A stretch of 8,408 nt of DNA from CAZJOD01 sp964547525 (lineage in GTDB: Bacteria; Bacillota; Clostridia; JAAYHZ01), in contig CAZJOD010000157.1 in the NCBI GenBank assembly GCA_964547525.1, forward strand, positions 1 to 8,408. The letters run 5' to 3'. The position numbers and the translations under genes were made by a program. Below the pieces are notes generated by a model, which worked only from the letters and a program-made list of their open reading frames with translations, did no database searches and was not told where the DNA came from. Positions 1 to 5,710 of this stretch are shown here, piece by piece; within the stretch, counting starts at the first letter, position 1; every line of letters starts with the position of its first letter.

Positions 1-55
1 GAGCATGCGGCTGTTAACCGCAGGGTCGTAGGTTCGAGTCCTACTTGGGGAGCCA
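1..55 (+). tRNA. tRNA-Asn (anticodon GTT), 3' part
   Basis: The window opens inside this tRNA, in the 3' strand of the D stem. The anticodon stem pairs 6-10 (TGCGG) with 18-22 (CCGCA) around the loop CTGTTAA, giving anticodon GTT at 13-15, which reads asparagine AAC/AAU codons. The T stem GTAGG/CCTAC (28-32/40-44) encloses the loop TTCGAGT. The 3' acceptor strand (45-51), discriminator G52 and an encoded CCA (53-55) follow. The 5' acceptor and D-arm halves lie outside the window, so acceptor pairing cannot be checked. The anticodon assignment is firm. Confidence 0.96.
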
Positions 56-81
56 AAAGCAGGAGTATTCTCCTGCTTTTT
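56..81 (+). terminator. Intrinsic terminator after tRNA-Asn
   Basis: A perfect 10-bp stem, AAAGCAGGAG (56-65) with CTCCTGCTTT (70-79), has a TATT loop and runs into a T tract. It begins right after the tRNA CCA end, so the tRNA is the last gene of its transcript and the downstream genes need their own promoter. Confidence 0.92.
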
Positions 82-146
82 ATTATATAATTTTTTTTAT
101 TTATTGGTGAATACGTGATTTCACTGCAAAAACTCATAAACTGAAC

Positions 147-286
147 TATAATTGAAATCTGTAACGGCTCTACTAGCATTTTTTAGCTGTTGTGACAAAC
201 GCGACATCCCATATGACTTAGCGAAGTAACGAACACTTGCTGTGAGTTGCAAGCTAAAACCAACGTGCTCGATGTTCGTTGGTTTT
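147..286 (+). ncRNA. Candidate structured leader or small RNA (attenuator-like)
   Basis: A consensus -10 box TATAAT lies at 147-152, but its -35 region is poor. The segment downstream is less AT-rich than its surroundings. It can form a small hairpin CTTGC/GCAAG (236-240/249-253) and a 10-bp hairpin at 256-286. AACGAACA at 228-235 is perfectly complementary to TGTTCGTT at 273-280, which includes part of the 3' arm of the second hairpin, so the two structures exclude each other. That is the layout of a terminator/antiterminator switch. Against this, the T run is short and the hairpin ends 163 bases before the next start codon. It matches no riboswitch class I recognise. Existence as a transcript is inference. 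Confidence 0.25.
256..286 (+). terminator. Hairpin with terminator-like stem (loop GCTCGATGT)
   Basis: AAAACCAACG (256-265) and CGTTGGTTTT (277-286) form a perfect 10-bp stem with an 11-base loop, TGCTCGATGTT. The A-start/T-end arms resemble an intrinsic terminator, but only four T residues follow the GC part before CATAAAAG, so termination would be weak. The loop shares nine bases with the loop of the GC-rich hairpin at 5531-5555 read on the minus strand. Confidence 0.4.
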
Positions 287-376
287 CATAAAAGATATTG
301 AACAGCAATTGATAAGATTAGATACTGCATTTTCGCCGGCAGATTTTGTAATTACAATTTAATGTTTATTCGCTCT

Positions 377-407
377 TTTACAGTAAAAATAGCTATTGCA
401 GTAGAAT
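377..407 (+). promoter_or_regulatory. Possible promoter of the eamA-queT unit
   Basis: A TTTACA box (377-382) and a TAGAAT box (402-407) each match the vegetative sigma consensus at five of six positions. The 19-base spacer is longer than ideal. The site is well placed, about 40 bases before the start codon at 450. Confidence is limited by the spacer and the AT-rich background. Confidence 0.33.
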
Positions 408-449
408 CATACATATATTATTTAAGATATAAATGCGGAGATAAATCAT

Positions 450-1328
450 ATGAATTTTCTATTGTTTACAATATGGACCTTAGGTAGAGTGTTTAATGCC
501 GTATATACAAAAAAAGCACAAAAAATGACAGACAATACATATGGAAACTCTATTAAATTTGTGTTTTATTATGCATTGTTTCAATTGATAATCCTTTTGT
601 GTATTCCGCCGTATAAGCATATACCTATAAGATTAGATTTTATTATTTATCCTGTTCTATTCGGTGTGTTTTATATTATTTCATACATAATGTTGTTCAT
701 GGCGCTAGGTAACGGTCCAACAGCTTTAACAAATGTTGTTTATACGTTTCATACAATAATCCCTATGATAAGCGGTATTTTATTGTGGAATGAATCTATA
801 TCGGAGGTGCAAGCTGCAGGCATAGTTCTTGCGGCAATTTCAGTTTACTTATTTTATAAAAGTGTCAAAAAAGAAAATGAAAAAGAATTATCTCTAAAAT
901 GGCTTATATACGTGATAATAGCCACTGTAGCCATAGGCATAGCAGTTGTATTTACCCAATCGTTTGCTAAGATGTATCCTGATATGAACAAACAATACTT
1001 GACTATTTATACGATAACCTCAGCCGTATTGTCATTGATCTTCCTGTTAACATCAAAAAAAACCAAGGATGTCGGAAAAAACAAACCGGAATATTTTAAA
1101 TATTTCATTTATATTTTAATAGCATCAATATGTCAAAACATAGTAAATATTGTTTTTATGTATTTTATTAATTTAATACCTTCAACCGTTTTATTTCCCA
1201 CAATAAATTGTATATACATTCTAACATTTATTGTAATGGGTAGAATATTTTTTAAAGAGAAATTAAACAAACTATCTTTTATAGGGGTATGTAGTTCTAT
1301 TTTTTCATTAATTTTATTAAATTTATAA
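450..1328 (+). CDS. EamA/DMT-superfamily membrane transporter
   Basis: A 292-residue, very hydrophobic protein with about ten predicted membrane segments and no catalytic motif. It has the two-repeat plan of the drug/metabolite transporter (EamA) superfamily. Repeat one carries the typical segment from GNGPTALTNVVYTF to LLWNE at about residues 87-115, followed by a helix ending in YLFYK. Repeat two carries the equivalent IPSTVLFPTIN...FFKEKLN at about 243-273. The length fits the family (usually 280-310). The ATG at 450 has CGGAG nine bases upstream. The substrate cannot be read from sequence; the family exports or imports metabolites such as amino acids and nucleosides. The queT start is only 27 bases after this stop codon, so co-transcription is likely, and a role with queuosine-related compounds is possible but unproven. 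Confidence 0.85.
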   Translation: MNFLLFTIWTLGRVFNAVYTKKAQKMTDNTYGNSIKFVFYYALFQLIILLCIPPYKHIPIRLDFIIYPVLFGVFYIISYIMLFMALGNGPTALTNVVYTFHTIIPMISGILLWNESISEVQAAGIVLAAISVYLFYKSVKKENEKELSLKWLIYVIIATVAIGIAVVFTQSFAKMYPDMNKQYLTIYTITSAVLSLIFLLTSKKTKDVGKNKPEYFKYFIYILIASICQNIVNIVFMYFINLIPSTVLFPTINCIYILTFIVMGRIFFKEKLNKLSFIGVCSSIFSLILLNL

Positions 1329-1342
1329 AGATAAAGTATAAA

Positions 1343-1349
1343 AGAGGTG
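1343..1349 (+). promoter_or_regulatory. Ribosome binding site that sets the queT start
   Basis: AGAGGTG at 1343-1349 is the only good ribosome binding site here, and it lies six bases before the TTG at 1356. A GTG at 1347 is in the same frame but is part of this site, so it is unlikely to be the start. The TTG at 1356 is therefore preferred. Confidence 0.75.
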
Positions 1350-1355
1350 TATATT

Positions 1356-1838
1356 TTGAAAGTAGAATTGAAATTTATAGTTAGAGCGTCAATTATAGCG
1401 GCTATATATGCAGCTTTGACAATTATCCTCAGACCGATAAGTTACGGACAAATACAAATCAGGGTAGCGGAAGCTTTAACCGTTTTGCCTTTTTTTACTC
1501 CTGCAGCCATACCCGGTCTTTTTATCGGATGTATCATTGCAAACATTGCGGGTGGGTTAGGATGGATGGATATATTATTCGGTAGTTTAGCTACTTTAAT
1601 CGCCGCATATTTAACATATTTAATGCCTAAATCCAAAAGAATACTTGCTCCGTTGCCACCTGTTTTAATAAACGGTTTGGTAGTAGGATGGGTGGTAAGC
1701 ACTGTGTACGATTTGCCCTTGGTTATTTCCATGATTGCCGTAGCCGGAGGTCAGTTTATATCGTGTTATGCATTGGGTTATCCGCTTCTTAATGTTTTTA
1801 AAAATAACGAGCATTTAAATAGAATTTTAAAAGGTTAG
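1356..1838 (+). CDS. queT: QueT family transporter (ECF substrate-binding subunit, queuosine precursor)
   Basis: A 160-residue membrane protein counted from the TTG start at 1356. The segment from PISYGQIQIRVAEALTVLPF through FTPAAIPGLFIGCIIAN to MDILFGSLATL is the hallmark of the QueT family, the predicted S component of energy-coupling-factor transporters for queuosine precursors. An S component binds the substrate in the membrane and needs the shared EcfA/EcfA'/EcfT module, which is not in this window. Length (about 160) and about five or six helices fit the family. It follows the EamA-like gene closely and is probably in its operon. Many queT genes sit behind a preQ1 riboswitch, but none is possible in the short gap here and none was recognised before the upstream gene. 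Family assignment is strong; the exact ligand is inferred. Confidence 0.88.
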   Translation: MKVELKFIVRASIIAAIYAALTIILRPISYGQIQIRVAEALTVLPFFTPAAIPGLFIGCIIANIAGGLGWMDILFGSLATLIAAYLTYLMPKSKRILAPLPPVLINGLVVGWVVSTVYDLPLVISMIAVAGGQFISCYALGYPLLNVFKNNEHLNRILKG

Positions 1839-1910
1839 GTTTATAAGTTTCCACTTATATAAATATAATGTAACGGTAATAAATAATAGGGACATGTCAT
1901 AACAATTAAT

Positions 1911-2885
1911 ATGATTAAAATAATTGTATTGATTGCCATTTACTTCGGATTAGGCATATTTGTATTAAATTACGGAATAAAATTCTTAAGTGATACACTT
2001 AAAAATATAGGTGAAAAGCATATCAAACCTGTACTGTTAAAATATACGAAAAATACCGTTACATCTTTTTTGAGTGGTGCTTTCCTATCCGTTATACTCC
2101 AAGGCAGCACTCCTGTTATGTTATGCACCATAGGCTTGATTAACGCAGGAATGATGCCTTTTTACAGTTCCTTGGGCATAATGTACGGTGCTAATCTTGG
2201 AACTACTTTAAGTGCCGTTATAATCTCATATAATGTTGAATATATGAAATATGTAATACTAGTAATAGGATTGTTATTAAAAGTATTATCCGGGAATAAA
2301 AAAATAATAGCTACCGGTAATATACTTGTTTCTATCGGGTTGATTTTTACAGGTATAAGTATATTAAAACTCAGTATGCCTATAATTGGCAATCTCATTA
2401 TGCAATCCGAGTTGTTAAGCAAACATGGCAACAGCATATTTGTAAATTTTCTGTTTTCGACTGTTATAACCGCTATAACTCATAGTAGTGCCGCAGTAAC
2501 TGCAATAACCATTTTATTTTATAAACAAGGTATTTTGGGTAAGTTGGCGGTTACGGCGATTATTTTAGGTTCAAATTTGGGAACATGCTTCACAGCGCAA
2601 TTTGCATCATATAATTCAGGTAAAGAAGCTATAAAAATGGCTTGGTCTCATAGCATTTATAATCTGGTGGGATGCATATTCGGATTGATATTCATAAATC
2701 AATTTACTTTAATGATTGATGGAATGATTGTATTATTTAATTGGAACACCGATTTATTTCCGGCATTATGCCATGTGATGATTAATTTAATTAGTGCACT
2801 GGTTTTTATCCCCGTTACTCCTTTATTTTATAAAATGATTAATCTTATGTTCGATTCACGTTCAATAAATGCATTCAATGTATAA
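1911..2885 (+). CDS. Short Na/Pi-cotransporter-family protein, divergent, no PhoU domain
   Basis: A 324-residue membrane protein with the inverted-repeat plan of the Na/phosphate cotransporter family (Na_Pi_cotrans). Each half pairs a Ser-rich loop with a GxNLGT motif: QGSTPVM (64-70) with GANLGTT (93-99), and THSSAAVT (190-197) with GSNLGTC (220-226). Typical members have QSSSAT in both loops, as the second family member in this window does. The first loop here has QGST and the second has THSS, so the binding site is changed and the substrate may not be phosphate. The usual C-terminal PhoU-like domain is absent; the protein stops soon after the last helix. The ATG at 1911 has only a weak, distant purine run (AGGGA at 1888-1892). 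A TATAAT at 1864-1869 could give it its own promoter, or it may be read with queT, 72 bases upstream. Confidence 0.85.
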   Translation: MIKIIVLIAIYFGLGIFVLNYGIKFLSDTLKNIGEKHIKPVLLKYTKNTVTSFLSGAFLSVILQGSTPVMLCTIGLINAGMMPFYSSLGIMYGANLGTTLSAVIISYNVEYMKYVILVIGLLLKVLSGNKKIIATGNILVSIGLIFTGISILKLSMPIIGNLIMQSELLSKHGNSIFVNFLFSTVITAITHSSAAVTAITILFYKQGILGKLAVTAIILGSNLGTCFTAQFASYNSGKEAIKMAWSHSIYNLVGCIFGLIFINQFTLMIDGMIVLFNWNTDLFPALCHVMINLISALVFIPVTPLFYKMINLMFDSRSINAFNV

Positions 2886-2921
2886 ATAATAATAAAAGTG
2901 AACGGCATGTCTTGTATTAAT

Positions 2922-2951
2922 AAAAAAAGAAAGCGGCAGCTTTCTTTTTTT
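2922..2951. terminator. Bidirectional terminator between convergent genes
   Basis: A 13-bp perfect stem pairs 2922-2934 (seven A, then GAAAGC) with 2939-2951 (GCTTTC, then seven T) around the loop GGCA. The A tract on one side and T tract on the other allow it to end both the plus-strand Na/Pi-like gene (stop at 2885) and the minus-strand pfp gene (stop at 2974). Confidence 0.92.
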
Positions 2952-2973
2952 ATAATAATGACAAAATTTTTTG

Positions 2974-4221
2974 TTATTCAGGTTTTGCCAAAACTTTTTT
3001 CAATTTGGCAAATCTGGGTAGTCCGTCTTCTAATGTTAATTCAGGGCTTCCTTGAATTAAAGGTAATGCATAATGAATAAAATCATCCGTTACAAAATTA
3101 CCTTCTTTGTTTATCCAATCCATAGGAACGGTTTTTTCAGCATTAGCAACTTCAGAAAGATTGATCATTTTGATTTTGCATTCGTATACTTGACCGGGTG
3201 TTCTTTCAAAAGCCACCATCTGATCGGTCATTCCGTTGCAGGCAGCTCTAACGGCGGCTTGCCCTGCCATAAAAGCTTCATTAATATCGGTTAAAGAACC
3301 GATATGAGCTGCACACCTTTGCAACAAACTAAATTCTATTCCTCTTACTTTACACTTAAATTTTTTCTTCGCAATGTCTGCCAATATACTTGCCGTACCC
3401 CCGAGTTGTGCATGACCGAAAGCATCTTTCGCTAAATTATCTTGTACCATTTCAGGAATATATTTTCCATTTGTATCTTTACAACCTTCTGATACTGCAA
3501 TTATAACCTTTCCGGTCTTGTTATAGACTTTTTCAACATCAGCTAAAAACTTATCAATTGAAAAAGGTATTTCGGGAAGATAAATCAAGTCGGGCCCGCT
3601 TCCTTTATACGCCGCTAAAGCGGAAGATGCGGTTAACCAGCCTGCATTCCTACCCATGACTTCCAACACGGTAATCATCGGCGTGTCATAAACACGTGCG
3701 TCTTGATATATCTCCATGGTAGATGTTGCAACATATTTTGCAGCGGAGCCGTATCCGGGACAATGATCTGTAGACCAAAGATCGTTATCTATTGTTTTAG
3801 GAACGCCCATAACTCTACACTCATATCCCGATTTTTGCATATATTTACTGATTTTATTACAAGTATCCATAGAGTCGTTTCCACCGTTATAAAAGAAATA
3901 ACGGATATTATACTTCTTAAAAACTTCCAATATTCTTATATAATCTGTTTCATCTTTATCCGCACTTGCAAGCTTATACCTTACAGATCCTAAAGCCGAT
4001 GAAGGTGTATTTTTTAGAAGATCCAATTCTTTCATATCTTCCATACCCATATCATACATAATTTCATCCAAAATACCTCTAATACCATGGGCCGCACCAT
4101 ATATTTTCTTAATATTTTTTTGCTTAAGCGCTTCTTGAAAAACACCTGAAGCACTTGCATTAATTACTGAAGTAGGTCCACCGGACTGACCGAAAACCGC
4201 ATTACCTATTAATTCGCTCAT
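2974..4221 (-). CDS. pfp: Pyrophosphate-dependent 6-phosphofructokinase
   Basis: A 415-residue cytoplasmic enzyme. It phosphorylates fructose 6-phosphate to fructose 1,6-bisphosphate with pyrophosphate as donor, a reversible glycolytic step. Motifs in order: GQSGGPTSVINAS (11-23) for the phosphate donor; GGNDS (113-117); PKTIDND (141-147) with catalytic base Asp145; MGRNAGW (189-195) for fructose 6-phosphate. Two residues that separate donor types are both of the pyrophosphate kind: Asp116 in GGND (ATP enzymes have GGDG) and Lys142 in PKTIDND (ATP enzymes have PGTIDND). The length exceeds the 320 residues of bacterial ATP enzymes and fits the PPi group. The frame extends upstream to 4263, but the ATG at 4221 has AGGAGG six bases upstream and begins the conserved sequence, so it is chosen. 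It is divergent to the aldolase gene, the next pathway step. Confidence 0.94.
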   Translation of the reverse strand: MSELIGNAVFGQSGGPTSVINASASGVFQEALKQKNIKKIYGAAHGIRGILDEIMYDMGMEDMKELDLLKNTPSSALGSVRYKLASADKDETDYIRILEVFKKYNIRYFFYNGGNDSMDTCNKISKYMQKSGYECRVMGVPKTIDNDLWSTDHCPGYGSAAKYVATSTMEIYQDARVYDTPMITVLEVMGRNAGWLTASSALAAYKGSGPDLIYLPEIPFSIDKFLADVEKVYNKTGKVIIAVSEGCKDTNGKYIPEMVQDNLAKDAFGHAQLGGTASILADIAKKKFKCKVRGIEFSLLQRCAAHIGSLTDINEAFMAGQAAVRAACNGMTDQMVAFERTPGQVYECKIKMINLSEVANAEKTVPMDWINKEGNFVTDDFIHYALPLIQGSPELTLEDGLPRFAKLKKVLAKPE

Positions 4222-4227
4222 ATAAAG

Positions 4228-4233
4228 CCTCCT
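4228..4233 (-). promoter_or_regulatory. Ribosome binding site of pfp
   Basis: A perfect AGGAGG on the minus strand, six bases before the ATG at 4221. It decides between this start and an in-frame ATG at 4263, which would overlap the predicted promoter and add 14 unconserved residues. Confidence 0.88.
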
Positions 4234-4253
4234 ATACAATTTCGTTAAAGTAA

Positions 4254-4282
4254 AATATAACATAATGTACTTAAAAAATCAA
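4254..4282 (-). promoter_or_regulatory. Promoter of pfp
   Basis: On the minus strand, TTGATT (4277-4282) and TATATT (4254-4259) are separated by exactly 17 bases and match the vegetative sigma consensus at four and five of six positions. Transcription would begin near 4247, leaving a leader of about 26 bases with the AGGAGG site inside it. Confidence 0.55.
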
Positions 4283-4297
4283 AGTTTTCATAAGAGG

Positions 4298-4315
4298 ACG
4301 TTAAAATATTCACAA
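4298..4315. promoter_or_regulatory. Possible Rex-type operator between pfp and fba
   Basis: On the minus strand this reads TTGTGAATATTTTAACGT. Against the clostridial Rex consensus TTGTTAA-N4-TTAACAA as I recall it, 11 of 14 specified positions match. Rex is an NADH/NAD-sensing repressor of fermentation and energy genes. The site lies 16 bases upstream of the pfp -35 box and about 20 bases upstream of the proposed fba -35 box. In AT-rich DNA a match of this quality can arise by chance. Confidence 0.2.
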
Positions 4316-4334
4316 AAAAATTATTTTTCTTGAT

Positions 4335-4363
4335 TTTAGAGATTTTTTTGGTAAAATTATAAT
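4335..4363 (+). promoter_or_regulatory. Possible promoter of fba
   Basis: A perfect TATAAT (4358-4363) has a weak -35 candidate TTTAGA (4335-4340) with a 17-base spacer. It would give a leader of about 108 bases, in which I see no strong hairpin. Other AT-rich -10-like boxes nearer the gene cannot be excluded. Confidence 0.4.
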
Positions 4364-4477
4364 GATGATTATTTTTACATAAATTTAATTACAAATAATT
4401 ATTAACACATTGTAAATAAATAAAATAAACCTTAATAACGGTTTAAATACATTCAATTGTGAAAAGGAGATATAATT

Positions 4478-5407
4478 ATGCCATTAGTTACCTCAACAGA
4501 AATGTTCAAAAAAGCCTATGAAGGTGGTTACGCAATAGGTGCGTTCAATGTTAACAACATGGAAATCGTACAAGGAATAACTGAAGCTGCAAAGGAAGTA
4601 AATGCTCCGTTGATACTGCAAGTATCAGCCGGTGCAAGAAAATATGCTAAGCATGTATATTTAATGAAATTAATTGATGCCGCTCTGGAAGACACAAATC
4701 TTCCAATTTGTGTTCACTTGGACCACGGTGAAGATTTTGAAATTTGTAAGTCATGTATAGACGGTGGATTTACATCTGTTATGTTTGACGGATCAAAATA
4801 CCCATTTAAAGAAAACATCAAGATGACAAAGGAAGTGGTAGACTACGCTCATTCAAAAGGAGTGGTAGTTGAAGGCGAATTGGGTAGACTTGCAGGTATT
4901 GAAGATAATATTAAAGTATCCGCAAAAGATGCTAATTTTACCGATCCGGACGAGGTTGAAGAATTTGTTAAAGAAACAGGCGTTGACTCTTTGGCAATTG
5001 CAATAGGAACCAGCCATGGAGCTTTTAAGTTTAAGGGAGAAGCCAAGCTTCGTTTTGATATATTAGAAGAAGTAAGTAAAAGATTACCGGGATTTCCTAT
5101 AGTATTACATGGAGCTTCTTCTGTTATTCCCGAGTATGTGGATATGATAAATAAGTACGGTGGTCAAATGCCCGGTGCCAAAGGAGTGCCCGAGGATATG
5201 CTCAGAAAAGCTGCTTCAATGTCGGTGTGTAAAATAAATATTGATTCGGATTTAAGATTGGCGATGACAGCGGGAATTCGTGAGCAATTTGCCAAAAATC
5301 CTGCAGAATTTGATCCTAGAAAGTATTTAGGACCGGCTAGAGAAATGATCAAAGCATTAGTTAAAGAAAAATTAATTAATGTATTAGGTTGTGCCGGTAA
5401 AGCTTAA
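4478..5407 (+). CDS. fba: Fructose-bisphosphate aldolase, class II (type B)
   Basis: A 309-residue zinc enzyme of glycolysis and gluconeogenesis. It cleaves fructose 1,6-bisphosphate to dihydroxyacetone phosphate and glyceraldehyde 3-phosphate. The N-terminal GAFNVNN (21-27) is typical. CVHLDHG (78-84) supplies the catalytic Asp82 and zinc ligand His83; the other predicted zinc ligands are His180 in GTSHG and His211 in LHGASS. VEGELG (131-136) is the conserved acidic strand. KINIDSDLR (252-260) holds the substrate-binding Asp of the NxDxDLR signature, and the ~310-residue length with the long loop after HGASS (about 216-240) points to type B, as in Helicobacter and Giardia, rather than the 285-residue Bacillus form. 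The start at 4478 has AAGGAG eight bases upstream. It is divergent from pfp, the preceding pathway step, and monocistronic, with a terminator 40 bases after the stop. Confidence 0.95.
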   Translation: MPLVTSTEMFKKAYEGGYAIGAFNVNNMEIVQGITEAAKEVNAPLILQVSAGARKYAKHVYLMKLIDAALEDTNLPICVHLDHGEDFEICKSCIDGGFTSVMFDGSKYPFKENIKMTKEVVDYAHSKGVVVEGELGRLAGIEDNIKVSAKDANFTDPDEVEEFVKETGVDSLAIAIGTSHGAFKFKGEAKLRFDILEEVSKRLPGFPIVLHGASSVIPEYVDMINKYGGQMPGAKGVPEDMLRKAASMSVCKINIDSDLRLAMTAGIREQFAKNPAEFDPRKYLGPAREMIKALVKEKLINVLGCAGKA

Positions 5408-5446
5408 AACGAAATATATATTTGAAGCTATTAAATATTAAATGTG

Positions 5447-5475
5447 AAAAAGAGAAGTTGTTACTTCTCTTTTTT
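5447..5475. terminator. Terminator of fba, possibly bidirectional
   Basis: AAAAAGAGAAGT (5447-5458) and ACTTCTCTTTTT (5463-5474) form a 12-bp stem with a TGTT loop, ending in a T tract. The A tract on the left would let it also stop minus-strand transcripts from the Na/Pi cotransporter gene that ends at 5711, for which no nearer terminator is seen. Confidence 0.92.
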
Positions 5476-5481
5476 ATCTTT

Positions 5482-5515
5482 ATACATTTTTAAAAATCAA
5501 GTTTTAAAAATGTAT
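5482..5515. repeat. Perfect 14-bp AT-rich inverted repeat
   Basis: ATACATTTTTAAAA (5482-5495) is the exact reverse complement of TTTTAAAAATGTAT (5502-5515), with a six-base centre ATCAAG. It starts seven bases after the fba terminator. With almost no GC and no T tail it is not a terminator. Its right arm is also the start of the direct repeat at 5501-5527. Confidence 0.85.
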
Positions 5516-5604
5516 CCTATTTAGTAAGACCCGGGATCACATCGAGCGTCCCCGGCCCGGTGTATGTTTTAAAATGGAGTTTTAAAATGTATGCTATCTA
5601 ATAA
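5501..5604. repeat. Imperfect direct repeats flanking a GC-rich core
   Basis: Bases 5501-5527 and 5579-5604 align with three mismatches and one gap: both begin GTTTTAAAA, continue through TGTAT, CTAT and TA, and end TAA. A shorter copy of the same beginning, GTTTTAAAATG, lies at 5566-5576. The repeats enclose about 50 bases whose core (5529-5562) is 25 of 34 G or C in otherwise AT-rich DNA. This could be a degenerate short insertion, a local duplication, or a multi-site protein binding region. Confidence 0.6.
5529..5561. other. GC-rich hairpin with loop GCTCGATGT (minus strand)
   Basis: On the minus strand CCGGGGA and TCCCGG (within 5531-5555) pair with one bulged G around a 12-base loop, CGCTCGATGTGA. 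An alternative outer pairing joins 5529-5535 with 5556-5561 (also one bulge). No T tract follows in either direction, so a terminator role is not supported. The loop shares GCTCGATGT with the hairpin at 256-286. No coding frame of interest crosses it. Confidence 0.5.
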
Positions 5605-5710
5605 ATGAACATATTTCGATTAGTCACCAAATTATGTAATAGAAATATCACTTTATTACCCAATAATAATTTACATAAAATACTTATAATAATTATGAGC
5701 TTTAATAATT

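Larger units (their letters stand above)
82..449. other. Gene-free stretch between tRNA-Asn and the eamA-like gene
   Basis: No convincing protein-coding frame is seen on either strand in these 368 bases; all frames are short and broken. The stretch holds a TATAAT box (147-152), a less AT-rich segment (about 160-286) with two hairpins and an alternative pairing, a promoter candidate at 377-407, and the ribosome binding site CGGAG (436-440) of the next gene. No second copy of the tRNA 3' end and no integrase fragment was found, so there is no sign of an inserted element. Confidence 0.6.

Noticed and set aside
287..449. preQ1 riboswitch expected for a queT locus
   Set aside because: No preQ1-I or preQ1-II core that I recognise (hairpin followed by an A-rich tail pairing back to the loop) is present before 450, and the gap before queT itself is too short.
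1..449. Integrated element at the tRNA-Asn 3' end, or an integron attC site
   Set aside because: The tRNA 3' end is not repeated in the window, no integrase fragment is seen, and no RYYYAAC/GTTRRRY attC core pair with proper layout was found.
1347..1355. GTG start for queT at 1347
   Set aside because: This GTG is part of the AGAGGTG ribosome binding site; the TTG at 1356 has ideal spacing.
1842..1859. Terminator after queT (TATAAGT/ACTTATA stem)
   Set aside because: The 7-bp stem is almost all A-T and has no T tract after it, so it is unlikely to stop transcription.
4222..4263. Upstream ATG start for pfp at 4263
   Set aside because: It would add 14 unconserved residues, overlap the proposed -10 box and ignore the perfect AGGAGG six bases before the ATG at 4221.
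5501..5604. CRISPR array suggested by GTTTTAAAA-type repeats
   Set aside because: There are only two long copies, they differ from each other, a third copy is partial, spacing is irregular, and no cas gene is near.
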